A stretch of 64,000 nucleotides of DNA from Balneolaceae bacterium (GTDB taxonomy: Bacteria; Bacteroidota; Rhodothermia; Balneolales; Balneolaceae), in assembly GCA_017640665.1 (NCBI GenBank), contig JAEPQE010000004.1, forward strand, positions 124,001-188,000, written 5' to 3'. Below are positions 48,437 to 57,733 of this stretch, in pieces. Each line of letters begins with the position of its first letter. The first letter of the stretch is position 1. The notes under the pieces are model-generated. The model made no database searches, was not told the DNA's origin, and saw only the letters and a program-made list of their open reading frames with translations. A program made the position numbers and the translations under genes.

Positions 48437-50311
48437 ATGAGCAAAATCATAACACTAGTTCTTGCAGGCTTTCTGTGCAGCCTTTCATCACAAGCACAAA
48501 CCACTCAACCAATAGATACTGTCGAATTTAAGGAAGTAGTTGTAACTGCTTCAAAGATGCCGATCTCGCTACGTGAAACTACTAAACCAGTTTTAGTTAT
48601 CGATCAGGAAACTATATCACAGAATTCCGGGAAAGATGTAGCCCAGCTTTTGAGCGAACAATCCGGTATTTACGTTAATGGAGCATACAGCAATGGTGGA
48701 AAAGATAAAGCGACCTATTTGCAGGGAGCCTCAACCCGGTACACACTTTTTTTAATTGATGGGCTACCCGTCTATGATCCTTCTACTATCGGAGGGGTGT
48801 TTGACATCCGGAATCTATCGTTAGATGCAATAGAACGTATAGAAGTGGTAAAAGGGAGCATGAGTACATTATATGGTTCAGATGCCATTGCAGGCGTTGT
48901 AAACATTATCACTAAAGAATCAGGAAGAGAAAATATCCGGCTTAATGCGTCGAGTTCAACGGGGAGTTTTGCCACTTACAGAAATCAAATTGGGCTGAAT
49001 GGCGCGCAGGAGAGAGGTAGTTTTTCTATACTTTATTCCAGGGAAGAATCTGAGGGCATTAGTGAAGCAAGAGACAACCGTACAAGAGAAATGGCACAAA
49101 ATTCTCCGGACTTTGATAAAGATGGTTTTACCAAAAATACGATTTCTGCTAAGGTATCAGTAAAACCGAATTCCAATCTTACGATTATCCCAAGAGTTTT
49201 GATAAATACCTTTGAAGGCGGATATGATGGCGGAGCATTTTCAGATGCACCCAACACTTTCGATTCTGATTTCTTCAACCCAGGGGTAACACTTAAATAT
49301 CAAAACGAAGTTTTTTTCCTTCAAAGCGATTATTCATACTCAAATACCAATCGTAAAAATGTGGCTGCTTTTGGCGGTGAGTTCGAAGGAAAGCTCCATA
49401 ACTATGATATCTATGGAGTTTACACTGCCTTGGAATCACTTCAGTTTTTGGCTGGTTTTAATTATCAAAATATGGAGATTGGAAGTAATGAGAGAACTTC
49501 GGATTTATACAGTCCTTACTTTACTGCCCGTATTAGAAACCCTTCTGGAATAAATGGAGAAACAGGGATAAGATTGAACACGCACAGTGAATATGGAAGT
49601 AATATCACGGTTAGCGGTTCGGCTTCATATCAATTTAGTAAGGTTTTTAAAGTTCTTAGCTCGGTTGGTACAGGTTTTAAAGCCCCAACGTTAGATGAAC
49701 TGTACGGACCTTTTGGAGCTAATCCAGATCTTGATCCTGAAAAGAGTATCTATTTTAATGTTGGAAGTGAACTCAGTTTCCCGGAGTCAAGCCTTAATTT
49801 TACAGGGAATTTCTTTATTCGGAACATAACGGATGTAATTATCTACAGTTTCCCGGGATATCTAAATCAGGATGAACAGGATGATAAAGGAATTGAATTT
49901 TTTGGTTCTTACTCTCCATTAGCCGAATTACAGTTCAGTGCATCTTTCGACTACCTGATTGGTTCATCAGTAGTAAACGGGGAAAAAACAGACAACCTTC
50001 TCAGAAGGCCGAAAACCAAAGTTGTTTTGAGTAGTACTGTCATTCCATTTTCAGGATTTAATTTTTCTGTACAGGGTAGTTATCTGGGTGAGAGAGATGA
50101 TATTTACTTCAAGCCGGATTTTAGCTCTGAGATCGTAACACTGGATGAAGTATTTCTTTTGAATGCCAATGCTTCTTATTTACTGTTCGAAGATAGAATT
50201 ACTGTATTCGGAGATATCAAGAACATTCTGGATACCGATTATTCAGAAGTGTATGGTTTTAATACTACAGGTCGGGCATGGAATCTTGGTGTGAAAATAT
50301 CTCTGAAATAA
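48437..50311 (+). CDS. btuB: BtuB-like TonB-dependent cobalamin receptor
   Basis: The 624-residue outer-membrane receptor has a signal peptide ending SSQAQ (about residue 20) and the TonB-box-like EFKEVVVTASKMP. The plug domain follows (TISQNSGKDVAQLLSEQSGIYVNGAY, IERIEVVKGSMSTLYGSDAIAGVVNIITKES). A 22-strand barrel ends with an aromatic-rich strand (TGRAWNLGVKISLK). The cobalamin riboswitch upstream points to vitamin B12 or a corrinoid as ligand. A terminator follows the stop immediately. No btuFCD genes are visible in the window. Confidence 0.92.
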   Translation: MSKIITLVLAGFLCSLSSQAQTTQPIDTVEFKEVVVTASKMPISLRETTKPVLVIDQETISQNSGKDVAQLLSEQSGIYVNGAYSNGGKDKATYLQGASTRYTLFLIDGLPVYDPSTIGGVFDIRNLSLDAIERIEVVKGSMSTLYGSDAIAGVVNIITKESGRENIRLNASSSTGSFATYRNQIGLNGAQERGSFSILYSREESEGISEARDNRTREMAQNSPDFDKDGFTKNTISAKVSVKPNSNLTIIPRVLINTFEGGYDGGAFSDAPNTFDSDFFNPGVTLKYQNEVFFLQSDYSYSNTNRKNVAAFGGEFEGKLHNYDIYGVYTALESLQFLAGFNYQNMEIGSNERTSDLYSPYFTARIRNPSGINGETGIRLNTHSEYGSNITVSGSASYQFSKVFKVLSSVGTGFKAPTLDELYGPFGANPDLDPEKSIYFNVGSELSFPESSLNFTGNFFIRNITDVIIYSFPGYLNQDEQDDKGIEFFGSYSPLAELQFSASFDYLIGSSVVNGEKTDNLLRRPKTKVVLSSTVIPFSGFNFSVQGSYLGERDDIYFKPDFSSEIVTLDEVFLLNANASYLLFEDRITVFGDIKNILDTDYSEVYGFNTTGRAWNLGVKISLK

Positions 50312-50338
50312 AAAAAGGGGGCTTTCGAGCCCCTTTTT
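50312..50338 (+). terminator. Intrinsic terminator of btuB
   Basis: AAAAAGGGGGCT at 50312-50323 pairs with AGCCCCTTTTT at 50328-50338 around a TTCG tetraloop, ending in a T-run. It begins directly after the btuB stop. Being A-rich on the left it can also work on the opposite strand for the convergent gene at 50346. Confidence 0.9.
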
Positions 50339-50345
50339 GGATAAC

Positions 50346-50777
50346 CTATTTTTCAAAAATAGCCAATCCGAAATAGCAAGGTTCCACAGAACAAGAATAC
50401 ATTGTTACGTTAACCTTATAATGTCCAGATCTCTCAGGTTCAAAAAAGAACAAAGGAAAATCATCCTCCTCAACATCTTTATCTAGTTCCGTTCCTTCAT
50501 CGTTGTATAAATATAGATCAAGGTCTTCACAATCTTCATCACAAAAACCTTCAAAAAGGTATTCTTTAGAAGAATCAAGATAAAATGACCAAGTGTTATC
50601 ATCTGATTCCTGAATCATTCCGATGATGTAATTTTTAACTACGTAACCCATTTCAGCATTTTCTTCATAAGAGTTCTGAATTTGCTTCCATACAACTTCT
50701 GTATAAGATTGAGCCTGAGTAGGAATTGCAAATACTGTAATCAGGAAAGCCACTAGGTACAGTTGCTTTATTTTCAT
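50346..50777 (-). CDS. Secreted hypothetical protein, PPC-like
   Basis: The 143-residue product has a signal peptide ending PTQAQ (about residue 22). The mature part is acidic and beta-rich: WSFYLDSSKEYLFEGFCDEDCEDLDLYLYNDEG, then ERSGHYKVNVTMYSCSVEPCYFGLAIF. The order 'strand with F/Y, D-x-D-L-Y-L-Y-D/N, ..., G-x-Y-x-V-x-V/M' resembles bacterial pre-peptidase C-terminal domains. Two cysteine pairs (C-x-x-x-C) could form disulphides. Function unknown. It converges on btuB and is about 40 bases upstream of the phosphohexomutase gene on the same strand. Confidence 0.65.
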   Translation of the reverse strand: MKIKQLYLVAFLITVFAIPTQAQSYTEVVWKQIQNSYEENAEMGYVVKNYIIGMIQESDDNTWSFYLDSSKEYLFEGFCDEDCEDLDLYLYNDEGTELDKDVEEDDFPLFFFEPERSGHYKVNVTMYSCSVEPCYFGLAIFEK

Positions 50778-50817
50778 TATTACTTACCCCGTATTAATTA
50801 ATATTAAAATGAGAGTA

Positions 50818-52554
50818 TCACACCCCCAAATCTTTCAGAATAGAATCAATCACAAAGTCTAGTGACGCAGCTGTTTCGTAATATTTATCAGTGCTTTCCA
50901 AGCTTGTATTTACACTGCAGTAAAACTTTATTTTTGGCTCGGTGCCCGAAGGTCGTGCAGAGATAATACCTCCATCCTCGGTAACAAACTGAAGTACATT
51001 GGCTTTTGGTAAATTGATCGGAGTGATTTCGTTGGTTTCAAGGTTCTTTTCTTCCTGGCTTTGATAATCCTTAAGAACCACTACTTTCGATCCTCCAAGA
51101 GTTTTCGGAGGATTACTTCTGAAATCTTTCATCATTTGTTGGATTTCTTCAGCTCCTGATTTCCCTTTCTTTGTCACAGAAACAAGTTTTTCCTTAAAGA
51201 AACCGTGCTCTACATACATATCGACCAGAGCCTCAAAAAGGCTGCTTCCCTGATCTTTGTAATAAGCTGCCATTTCAGCAATTATCACAGCAGAAACTAC
51301 CGCATCTTTATCCCGGACATGCTCGCCAATCAAATAACCGTAGCTTTCTTCCCCTCCGGCGATAAACTCCTTTTTGCCTTCAAGCTCAGTCATAAGTTCA
51401 CCGATATATTTAAATCCGGTAAGCGTGTTATAGCAATCAACCCCATAAGATTCAGCAATACGATCGATAAGGTAGGAGGTAACAATTGTCTTTACGATAT
51501 ACTGGTTTCCCGTAAGCTTTCCGGCTTTCTTCCATGCTGTTAGCATGTAGTTGATGATTAACGTTCCCGTCATGTTTCCGTTGAAGAGAATCCATTCACC
51601 TTTATCATTTTTTACCGCTATCCCTACACGGTCTGCATCCGGATCGGTAGCCATTACCAGCTCAGCATCTATTTCTCTGGCTTTATCCATCGCCATGCTT
51701 AAAGCGTCTTCTTCTTCAGGATTGGGATACACTACGGTTGGGAAGTTGCCATCCACCACCATTTGCTCCTCAACCAAAGTTACATTTTCAAATCCATAAG
51801 CCTCCAGGGCCGGAGGTACGGAAACACCTCCGGTTCCATGAATCGGAGAAAATACAATGCTGATATCTTTCTGACGTTCAATCGCTTCTCTAGACACCGA
51901 AAGTTTAACCAATTCATCCAAAAACAGTTGATCGATATCCTTTCCGATTAATCGGATGTTATCAGGTACTCCTTCAAACTTTATGTCATCAACGCCAGAG
52001 ATTTTCTGCACTTCTTCCATTACCATTTTGTCATAAGGTGCAACGAATTGTCCACCATCCGAACCATAAGCTTTAAACCCGTTATATTCTTTCGGGTTGT
52101 GTGATGCCGTTAAAACTACCCCACTTTGGCATCCAAGTTCACGAATAGCAAAAGAAAGCTCGGGAGTAGGTCGAAGTGCTTCAAAGAAATAGACACGAAT
52201 CCCATTCGCAGAGAATACATCTGCAACAACCTGAGCAAGAGTGTCTGAGTTGTTTCTACAATCGTAAGCTATTGCTACTTTAATGTTTTCGTCGGGATAA
52301 GTGTTTTTTAGAAAATTACTCAATCCTTGTGTAGCAGCACCGAATGTATATTTGTTTACGCGGTTTGAGCCAATCCCCATAATCCCACGCAGACCACCTG
52401 TTCCAAACTCAAGGTCTTTATAGAATGCATCTGTTAATTCGGTAAATTGCTCTTGGTCAAGCATTTTCCGAATTGCAGCTTTCGTTTCTTCATCATACCC
52501 ACCGTTTAGCCAGCTATTGATTTTCTGTTCTACTGCAGGTTCTAATGCACTCAT
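50818..52554 (-). CDS. Phospho-sugar mutase (phosphoglucomutase/phosphomannomutase family)
   Basis: The 578-residue cytoplasmic enzyme interconverts hexose 1- and 6-phosphates. The phosphoserine loop is GVVLTASHNPKEYNGFKAYGSDGGQ, the magnesium loop is VMATDPDADRVGIAVKND, the sugar loop is GGEESYGYLIGEHVRDKD and the phosphate loop is ISARPSGTEPKIKFYCSV. The GTGGLRGIMGIGSNRVN motif and the length place it with the long PgcA-type mutases of Bacillus and Bacteroidetes. It may supply glucose-1-phosphate for glycans. It stands alone. Confidence 0.93.
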   Translation of the reverse strand: MSALEPAVEQKINSWLNGGYDEETKAAIRKMLDQEQFTELTDAFYKDLEFGTGGLRGIMGIGSNRVNKYTFGAATQGLSNFLKNTYPDENIKVAIAYDCRNNSDTLAQVVADVFSANGIRVYFFEALRPTPELSFAIRELGCQSGVVLTASHNPKEYNGFKAYGSDGGQFVAPYDKMVMEEVQKISGVDDIKFEGVPDNIRLIGKDIDQLFLDELVKLSVSREAIERQKDISIVFSPIHGTGGVSVPPALEAYGFENVTLVEEQMVVDGNFPTVVYPNPEEEDALSMAMDKAREIDAELVMATDPDADRVGIAVKNDKGEWILFNGNMTGTLIINYMLTAWKKAGKLTGNQYIVKTIVTSYLIDRIAESYGVDCYNTLTGFKYIGELMTELEGKKEFIAGGEESYGYLIGEHVRDKDAVVSAVIIAEMAAYYKDQGSSLFEALVDMYVEHGFFKEKLVSVTKKGKSGAEEIQQMMKDFRSNPPKTLGGSKVVVLKDYQSQEEKNLETNEITPINLPKANVLQFVTEDGGIISARPSGTEPKIKFYCSVNTSLESTDKYYETAASLDFVIDSILKDLGV

Positions 52555-52780
52555 GATCAGGATTTTAAAATTAAAATTATTAAGCGATGAATATAAAAAT
52601 TATTGCGGTATATCGAGAGGGGAAGATAGACGGGACTAAAGTTTTGTAAGTGAAAGGATAGTAGAAAATTAATATAAAAAAAATATTGAGCCATTCTTCT
52701 AAACATGGTTTTTTTCGAAGATTGGGGTTATTATAGGCAATATCAAAGCAATCAGGGATTTCTAAAAAAATTAGTCAGCA
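52555..52780. other. AT-rich divergent intergenic region
   Basis: These 226 bases separate the mutase gene (minus strand) from the DUF305 gene (plus strand). They are A/T-rich with several A and T runs and contain no ORF, hairpin or repeat that I could support. Promoters for both genes are expected here. Confidence 0.4.
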
Positions 52781-53488
52781 GTGAAAGTTAAAACTACTAG
52801 AATATTTGTATTTGCAGTAATTGGAATTTTTACTTTTGCATGTAAAAATACCCAAACCACAACAACACAAACTGGGTCTTCACAATCATCTGATGAGCGT
52901 ACTTCATCTGCTTCAACCGAAGAACTAGAGGAATTATATTGGGCCAGGATCGATAGTTCCAGAATGAATTTTACTCAGGCCGATGTAGACTTTATGACCA
53001 ATATGATCGGTCACCATGCTCAGGCCTTGATTATGTCTGATCTGGCTCCAAAAAATAATGCTAGTCCCGAGATTCAAATATTGGCAGCCCGAATCATCAA
53101 TGCTCAGAAAGATGAAATTGCTACTATGCAGACCTGGCTTAGAGACCGGGATCAACCGGTGCCTGAGGTCCATATAAATGGGTTGATGCTTATGATTCAT
53201 GGCGTTGGTGATCACCACGATCATATGAATATGCAGGGAATGCTTACTCAGGGTCAACTCGTTGAATTATCTGAAGCTAAAGGTGAAGAATTCGATCGGC
53301 TTTTTTTAACTTATATGATCGAACATCACCAAGGTGCTGTAAGTATGGTAAAGACACTCATAGCTACGGATGGAGCTGTTCAGGATGAAGGAGCCTTCCG
53401 ACTAGCCACGGATATAAATGTGGATCAAATCACCGAAATTGAACGAATGAAGCTAATGCTCCGAAATATGAGTTTAAATGAGTTCTAA
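52781..53488 (+). CDS. DUF305 lipoprotein, histidine-rich
   Basis: The GTG at 52781 gives a 235-residue lipoprotein (FTFACKN, cysteine near residue 21), a serine/threonine-rich linker and then a DUF305 four-helix domain in the ferritin-like style: FMTNMIGHHAQALIMSDLA in the first half and LFLTYMIEHHQGAVSMVKTL in the second. The HH pairs and the insert HGVGDHHDHMNMQGM give many possible metal ligands. Copper or iron binding is often suspected for this family but is unproven. It lies 48 bases before the first large LVIVD-like gene on the same strand. Confidence 0.85.
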   Translation: MKVKTTRIFVFAVIGIFTFACKNTQTTTTQTGSSQSSDERTSSASTEELEELYWARIDSSRMNFTQADVDFMTNMIGHHAQALIMSDLAPKNNASPEIQILAARIINAQKDEIATMQTWLRDRDQPVPEVHINGLMLMIHGVGDHHDHMNMQGMLTQGQLVELSEAKGEEFDRLFLTYMIEHHQGAVSMVKTLIATDGAVQDEGAFRLATDINVDQITEIERMKLMLRNMSLNEF

Positions 53489-53536
53489 TTACTCATAGTA
53501 GAAGAAATTGAAACCAATAAAACTACTAACCCAAGT

Positions 53537-55534
53537 ATGAAAAATTATTCAATGAAAAATCTGTCAATTCTTACAGTACTTGCCGTACTTGTAACTGCTT
53601 ACGGATGCGCACCAAAAGGACCTATGGTGCAAGCACCTGTCAACGCGCCAGAAGTAGCGCCTTTAAGTGAAGTAGACCACCCAACACCTGATCCTCGTGA
53701 AGGTCTTGGGGCTGGGCTTTTTGATGCTGAGGAAGCAATTTGGAATATGGAATTAATATCGACTACTCCTCCACCTGAAGATTTCGTTGGGGTAACAAAC
53801 TCTGATCTGGCGTTCAAAGGGAAGTATGCATTCCAAGGTAATTATAACGGGGTAATTATTTGGGATATTTCTAACCCTCAGAAACCCGTATTAGTTAAAG
53901 ATTATCTGTGTCCGGCTTCTCAAAGTGATGTTTCTGTATATGAAAACTTACTCTTTGTTTCCGGAGAAGGTTTTGGTGGAAGACTGGATTGTGGAACAGA
54001 AGGCGTTCAGGAAGCAGTAAGTGAAGAACGACTTCGGGGAATTAGAATTTTTGATATCAGTAATATTGAAGCACCGGAATACGTCGCAAATGTTCAAACC
54101 TGTCGTGGTTCTCATACTCATTCGGTGCTGAAAGACCCGGAAGATGATGAGAATGTATATGTATATGTTTCAGGTTCTGCCCCGGTACGTCCGGAAGATG
54201 AATTACCAGGGTGTTCACCGGATGAAGACGATCCAAATTCTGCGCTATTCAGAATTGAGGTTATCCAGGTACCAATTGACAGTCCAGAAGATGCTGCAAT
54301 TGTAAGTTCACCCCGTATTTTTGAAGATTTAACAAAAGCTCCACAGCACGGACTAACCCAAGCTGAAAAAGAACGCTATGATGAGCTATATGCAGAAGGC
54401 CGTTTCCCATTTATTGTAGAAACAATTGTAGGACCATTCTTACAAGTTGCTAATGATAATCTTGTAAAAGCTCAATTAGCAAAAATTGTAGAAGAGCGAG
54501 GGGGTGAAGAACCTACTGCAGAAGACAGCACATATTTACGTGAGAATATGCAGGCAATTGTTAATGAGATTCAGGGAGTTACTGAAGGCGATGGTGATGA
54601 GCCAGGCCCCGATCAGTGTCACGATATTACGCTCTATCCCGAAATCGGATTAGCAGGAGGTGCTTGTGAAGGTTATGGTTTACTTCTCGACATTACTGAC
54701 CCGGTAAATCCAGTTCGGATTGATGCCGTAGCTGATTCTAATTTTTCATACTGGCATTCAGCCACATTTACCAATGATGGAAGTGCAGTTCTTTTTACTG
54801 ATGAATGGGGTGGTGGTGGTGGTGCTAAATGCCAGGAAACTGATCCTTACGAGTGGGGAGCGAATGCTATTTTTACTATTTCTGATGATAATCAACTTGA
54901 ATTCCAGAGCTATTATAAAATCCCGGGGGTTCAGTCAGCAACAGAAAACTGTGTGGCACATAATGGTTCAATGGTTCCAATTCCCGGACGCGATATCATG
55001 GTACAGTCATGGTATCAGGGTGGTATCTCCGTCTTTGATTGGACAGATCCAAAAAACCCGGTAGAGATAGCTTTCCATGATCGTGGTCCTGTTTCCGCAG
55101 AAAGAATGCAAGGTGGTGGAAGTTGGTCTGTATACTGGTATAATGGTATGATTGTAAACTCGGAGATTGCTCGAGGCTTAGATATTTTTGACCTCAAGCC
55201 GAGCCCTTATTTAACAGAAAATGAGATCGCTGCTTCTAAAACAGTTAAGCTGGATTATTTAAACGCACAGGGGCATCCTATGTTCGAATGGCCGTCAACT
55301 TCTGCTCTTGCGAAAGCCTACGTTGATCAGTTAGATCGTGATAATGGCTTAGATGATACAAGTATTATGGCTATACGTCAGGGATTAGCTAATGCTGATG
55401 CTAGCTCAGGAAAAGCTAAGACCAGAATCTTTTCTCAACTGGCCGAAGAAGTTGGTGAAATGGCAAGTATGGCGAGTGATTCTAAAAAAGTAAGTAAACT
55501 TGCTAATACAATTAAAGATCTGGCTTCAATGTAA
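53537..55534 (+). CDS. LVIVD-repeat-like lipoprotein, tandem copy 1
   Basis: The 665-residue lipoprotein has the lipobox TAYGCAPK (Cys24). The mature part shows beta-propeller-like LVIVD units such as NGVIIWDISNPQKPVLVKDYLC, GIRIFDISNIEAPEYVANVQTC, LLLDITDPVNPVRIDAVAD and ISVFDWTDPKNPVEIAFHDRG. Conserved histidine/cysteine spots occur in TCRGSHTHSVLKD, DQCHDITLYPE, YWHSATF and CVAHNGSM, which may bind metal or form the active site. The last 100 residues are helical. It is about 650 residues long like its twin at 55672 and is followed by its own terminator. It lies at the cell surface or in the periplasm; the function is not known. Confidence 0.8.
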   Translation: MKNYSMKNLSILTVLAVLVTAYGCAPKGPMVQAPVNAPEVAPLSEVDHPTPDPREGLGAGLFDAEEAIWNMELISTTPPPEDFVGVTNSDLAFKGKYAFQGNYNGVIIWDISNPQKPVLVKDYLCPASQSDVSVYENLLFVSGEGFGGRLDCGTEGVQEAVSEERLRGIRIFDISNIEAPEYVANVQTCRGSHTHSVLKDPEDDENVYVYVSGSAPVRPEDELPGCSPDEDDPNSALFRIEVIQVPIDSPEDAAIVSSPRIFEDLTKAPQHGLTQAEKERYDELYAEGRFPFIVETIVGPFLQVANDNLVKAQLAKIVEERGGEEPTAEDSTYLRENMQAIVNEIQGVTEGDGDEPGPDQCHDITLYPEIGLAGGACEGYGLLLDITDPVNPVRIDAVADSNFSYWHSATFTNDGSAVLFTDEWGGGGGAKCQETDPYEWGANAIFTISDDNQLEFQSYYKIPGVQSATENCVAHNGSMVPIPGRDIMVQSWYQGGISVFDWTDPKNPVEIAFHDRGPVSAERMQGGGSWSVYWYNGMIVNSEIARGLDIFDLKPSPYLTENEIAASKTVKLDYLNAQGHPMFEWPSTSALAKAYVDQLDRDNGLDDTSIMAIRQGLANADASSGKAKTRIFSQLAEEVGEMASMASDSKKVSKLANTIKDLASM

Positions 55535-55553
55535 AAGACTAATCAACTATTTT

Positions 55554-55588
55554 AAAAGCCGTTTGCTGAAAAGTGAACGGCTTTTCTA
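55554..55588 (+). terminator. Intrinsic terminator after LVIVD copy 1
   Basis: AAAAGCCGTT at 55554-55563 pairs with AACGGCTTTT at 55576-55585 around TTGCTGAAAAGTG-type loop sequence. It is nearly the same sequence as the terminator after copy 2 (57684-57716), so it was duplicated with the gene. Confidence 0.85.
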
Positions 55589-55671
55589 ACAGTTAATCCA
55601 GGGTTGTTTAGGGAAGTGCAACACTGAATTTTATAAATAGTTAAACAAATAAATAACCTACTAATACACGT

Positions 55672-57660
55672 ATGAAACATTATTCAATGAAAAATTTAAC
55701 ATTGCTTACGCTACTTGCAGTGCTGGTTACCACCTATGGTTGTGCACCAAAGGGACCTATGGTGCAAGCAGATTTCACTGCTCCAGAAGTAGCGCCAATG
55801 AGCGAAGTTACACCGCCAACCCCTGATCCTCGTGTTGGGTTAGAAGCCGGACTCTTTGATGCTGAAGAAGCAATCTGGAATCTTGAAATGCTATCAACAA
55901 CTCCTCCCCCGGCAGCCTTTGTTGGAATGACGAGCTCTGACCTTGCCTTTAAAGGGAAGTACGCCATTCAAGGTAATTATAATGGGGTGATAATTTGGGA
56001 TATTTCAAACCCCGAAAAACCTGTATTAGTTAAGGATTATGTGTGTCCAGCATCTCAAAGTGATGTTTCTGTTTATGGGGATCTTATGTTTGTATCAGGA
56101 GAAGGTTATAGTGGTCGTTTGGATTGTGGAACAGAAGGTGTTCAGGAAGCTGTAAGTGAAGATCGGCTTCGAGGTATTAGAATTTTTGATATCGCTGATA
56201 TCGAAGAACCAAAGTATATCGCCAATGTACAAACCTGTCGTGGGTCACACACACATTCTGTATTAAAAGATCCGGAAGATGATGAAAATGTGTATGTATA
56301 TGTATCTGGTTCTGCTTCAGTTCGTCCCGAAGAAGAACTTCCCGGGTGTACAGACTTTGCACCGGAAGACGACCCGAACTCTGCATTATTCAGAATTGAG
56401 GTAATCAAAGTACCTCTGGATTCTCCTACTGATGCTGCAATAGTGAGTTCACCAAGAATCTTCGAAGATTTGACAGCTCCTCCAACACACGGTTTAGCAC
56501 CTGCTGATTTAGAAGCTCTCCGGATTGCCAAGGAAAATGGTGCATTTATGTACGAAAGAGGTGGGCGTGAACGAGCCTTATCAAATGGGTTTGCAGGTAG
56601 GTTACTCAGCAATATAGCTCAGGAAAGAGCAGGTGAAGGAGCTACTCCAAATGCAGCAGATACCCTTTACTTAAGAGAAAATGCTACTGAAATGATCAAT
56701 ACTATGTTTGGAAGTAGTGATGGTGATAACCGGGGACCAGATCAGTGTCATGATATCACTTTATATCCTGAAATTGGTTTAGCCGGTGGTGCTTGCGAAG
56801 GGTATGGCTTGCTGTTGGATATTTCCGATCCAGCTAATCCGGTGAGAATTGACGCTGTTGCAGATTCGAACTTCTCGTACTGGCACTCTGCTACCTTTAC
56901 CAATGATGGAAGTGCAGTTCTGTTTACTGATGAGTGGGGTGGAGGCGGACAACCTAAATGCCGTGAGACTGATCCTTATGAGTGGGGAGCTAATGCGATT
57001 TTCACAATTGAAGATGGCGAGTTGGTATTCCAAAGCTATTATAAATTACCAGCTCCTCAAACCGTTCAGGAAAACTGTGTTGCACACAACGGATCTATGA
57101 TTCCTGTTCCTGGTCGTGATATTATGGTTCAATCATGGTATCAGGGTGGTATTTCTGTATTCGATTGGACTGATCGTAAGAATCCTGTTGAAATCGCATT
57201 TCACGATCGCGGGCCTGTTCGTGCGGATCGCATGGGTAGTGGCGGAAGCTGGTCGGTTTATTGGTACAACGGCGTGATTGTTAACTCTGAGATCGCCCGC
57301 GGCCTGGATATTTTCGAACTTGCCCCGAGCCCATATTTAACAGAGAACGAGATTGCTGCAGCCAATACAGTTGAGCTGGATTACCTGAATGCTCAGGGAA
57401 ATCCGATGTTCAAATGGCCATCAACTCCTGCGCTCGCAAAAGCCTATGTTGATCAGTTAGATCGGGATAATGGTTTGGATGATACCAGCTTATCAGCTGT
57501 ACGTCAGGGACTCGCAAATGCCGATGCTACTTCGGGGAAAGCTAAAACCAAAATCTTTGCCCAACTGGCAGAAGAAGTTGGTGAAATGGCAAGTATGGCC
57601 AATGACTCAGAAAAAGTGAGTAAGCTTGCTAATACACTTAAAGATTTGGCATCGATGTAA
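55672..57660 (+). CDS. LVIVD-repeat-like lipoprotein, tandem copy 2
   Basis: This 662-residue product is a close paralogue of the one encoded at 53537, with near-identical signal (MKHYSMKNLTLLTLLAVLV), propeller repeats and C-terminus (SGKAKTKIFAQLAEEVGEMASM). The two differ mainly in a charged insert of about 80 residues: copy 1 has DELYAEGRFPFIVET where copy 2 has KENGAFMYERGGRER. All histidine/cysteine motifs are kept (SHTHS, CHDIT, YWHSATF, CVAHN). Both genes are intact and use similar codons. The twin could serve a different partner or growth condition. No pseudogene signs are visible. Confidence 0.8.
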   Translation: MKHYSMKNLTLLTLLAVLVTTYGCAPKGPMVQADFTAPEVAPMSEVTPPTPDPRVGLEAGLFDAEEAIWNLEMLSTTPPPAAFVGMTSSDLAFKGKYAIQGNYNGVIIWDISNPEKPVLVKDYVCPASQSDVSVYGDLMFVSGEGYSGRLDCGTEGVQEAVSEDRLRGIRIFDIADIEEPKYIANVQTCRGSHTHSVLKDPEDDENVYVYVSGSASVRPEEELPGCTDFAPEDDPNSALFRIEVIKVPLDSPTDAAIVSSPRIFEDLTAPPTHGLAPADLEALRIAKENGAFMYERGGRERALSNGFAGRLLSNIAQERAGEGATPNAADTLYLRENATEMINTMFGSSDGDNRGPDQCHDITLYPEIGLAGGACEGYGLLLDISDPANPVRIDAVADSNFSYWHSATFTNDGSAVLFTDEWGGGGQPKCRETDPYEWGANAIFTIEDGELVFQSYYKLPAPQTVQENCVAHNGSMIPVPGRDIMVQSWYQGGISVFDWTDRKNPVEIAFHDRGPVRADRMGSGGSWSVYWYNGVIVNSEIARGLDIFELAPSPYLTENEIAAANTVELDYLNAQGNPMFKWPSTPALAKAYVDQLDRDNGLDDTSLSAVRQGLANADATSGKAKTKIFAQLAEEVGEMASMANDSEKVSKLANTLKDLASM

Positions 57661-57683
57661 GAAGATCAGATTAGCTAAATTCT

Positions 57684-57716
57684 AAAGCCGTTTGCTGAGA
57701 AGCGAACGGCTTTTTT
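57684..57716 (+). terminator. Intrinsic terminator after LVIVD copy 2
   Basis: AAAGCCGTT at 57684-57692 pairs with AACGGCTTT at 57705-57713; the stem extends inward by GCT/AGC around a GAGA loop, and TTTTTT follows. It is close in sequence to the terminator at 55554 and also serves the convergent gene at 57734. Confidence 0.9.
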
Positions 57717-57733
57717 CTTTTAACTAGCTTTCT

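Noticed and set aside
56142-56612. 156-codon antisense ORF within LVIVD copy 2
   Set aside because: It mirrors a well-supported gene. Serine-rich composition and absence of motifs mark it as a shadow frame, and copy 1 has no equivalent of the same length.
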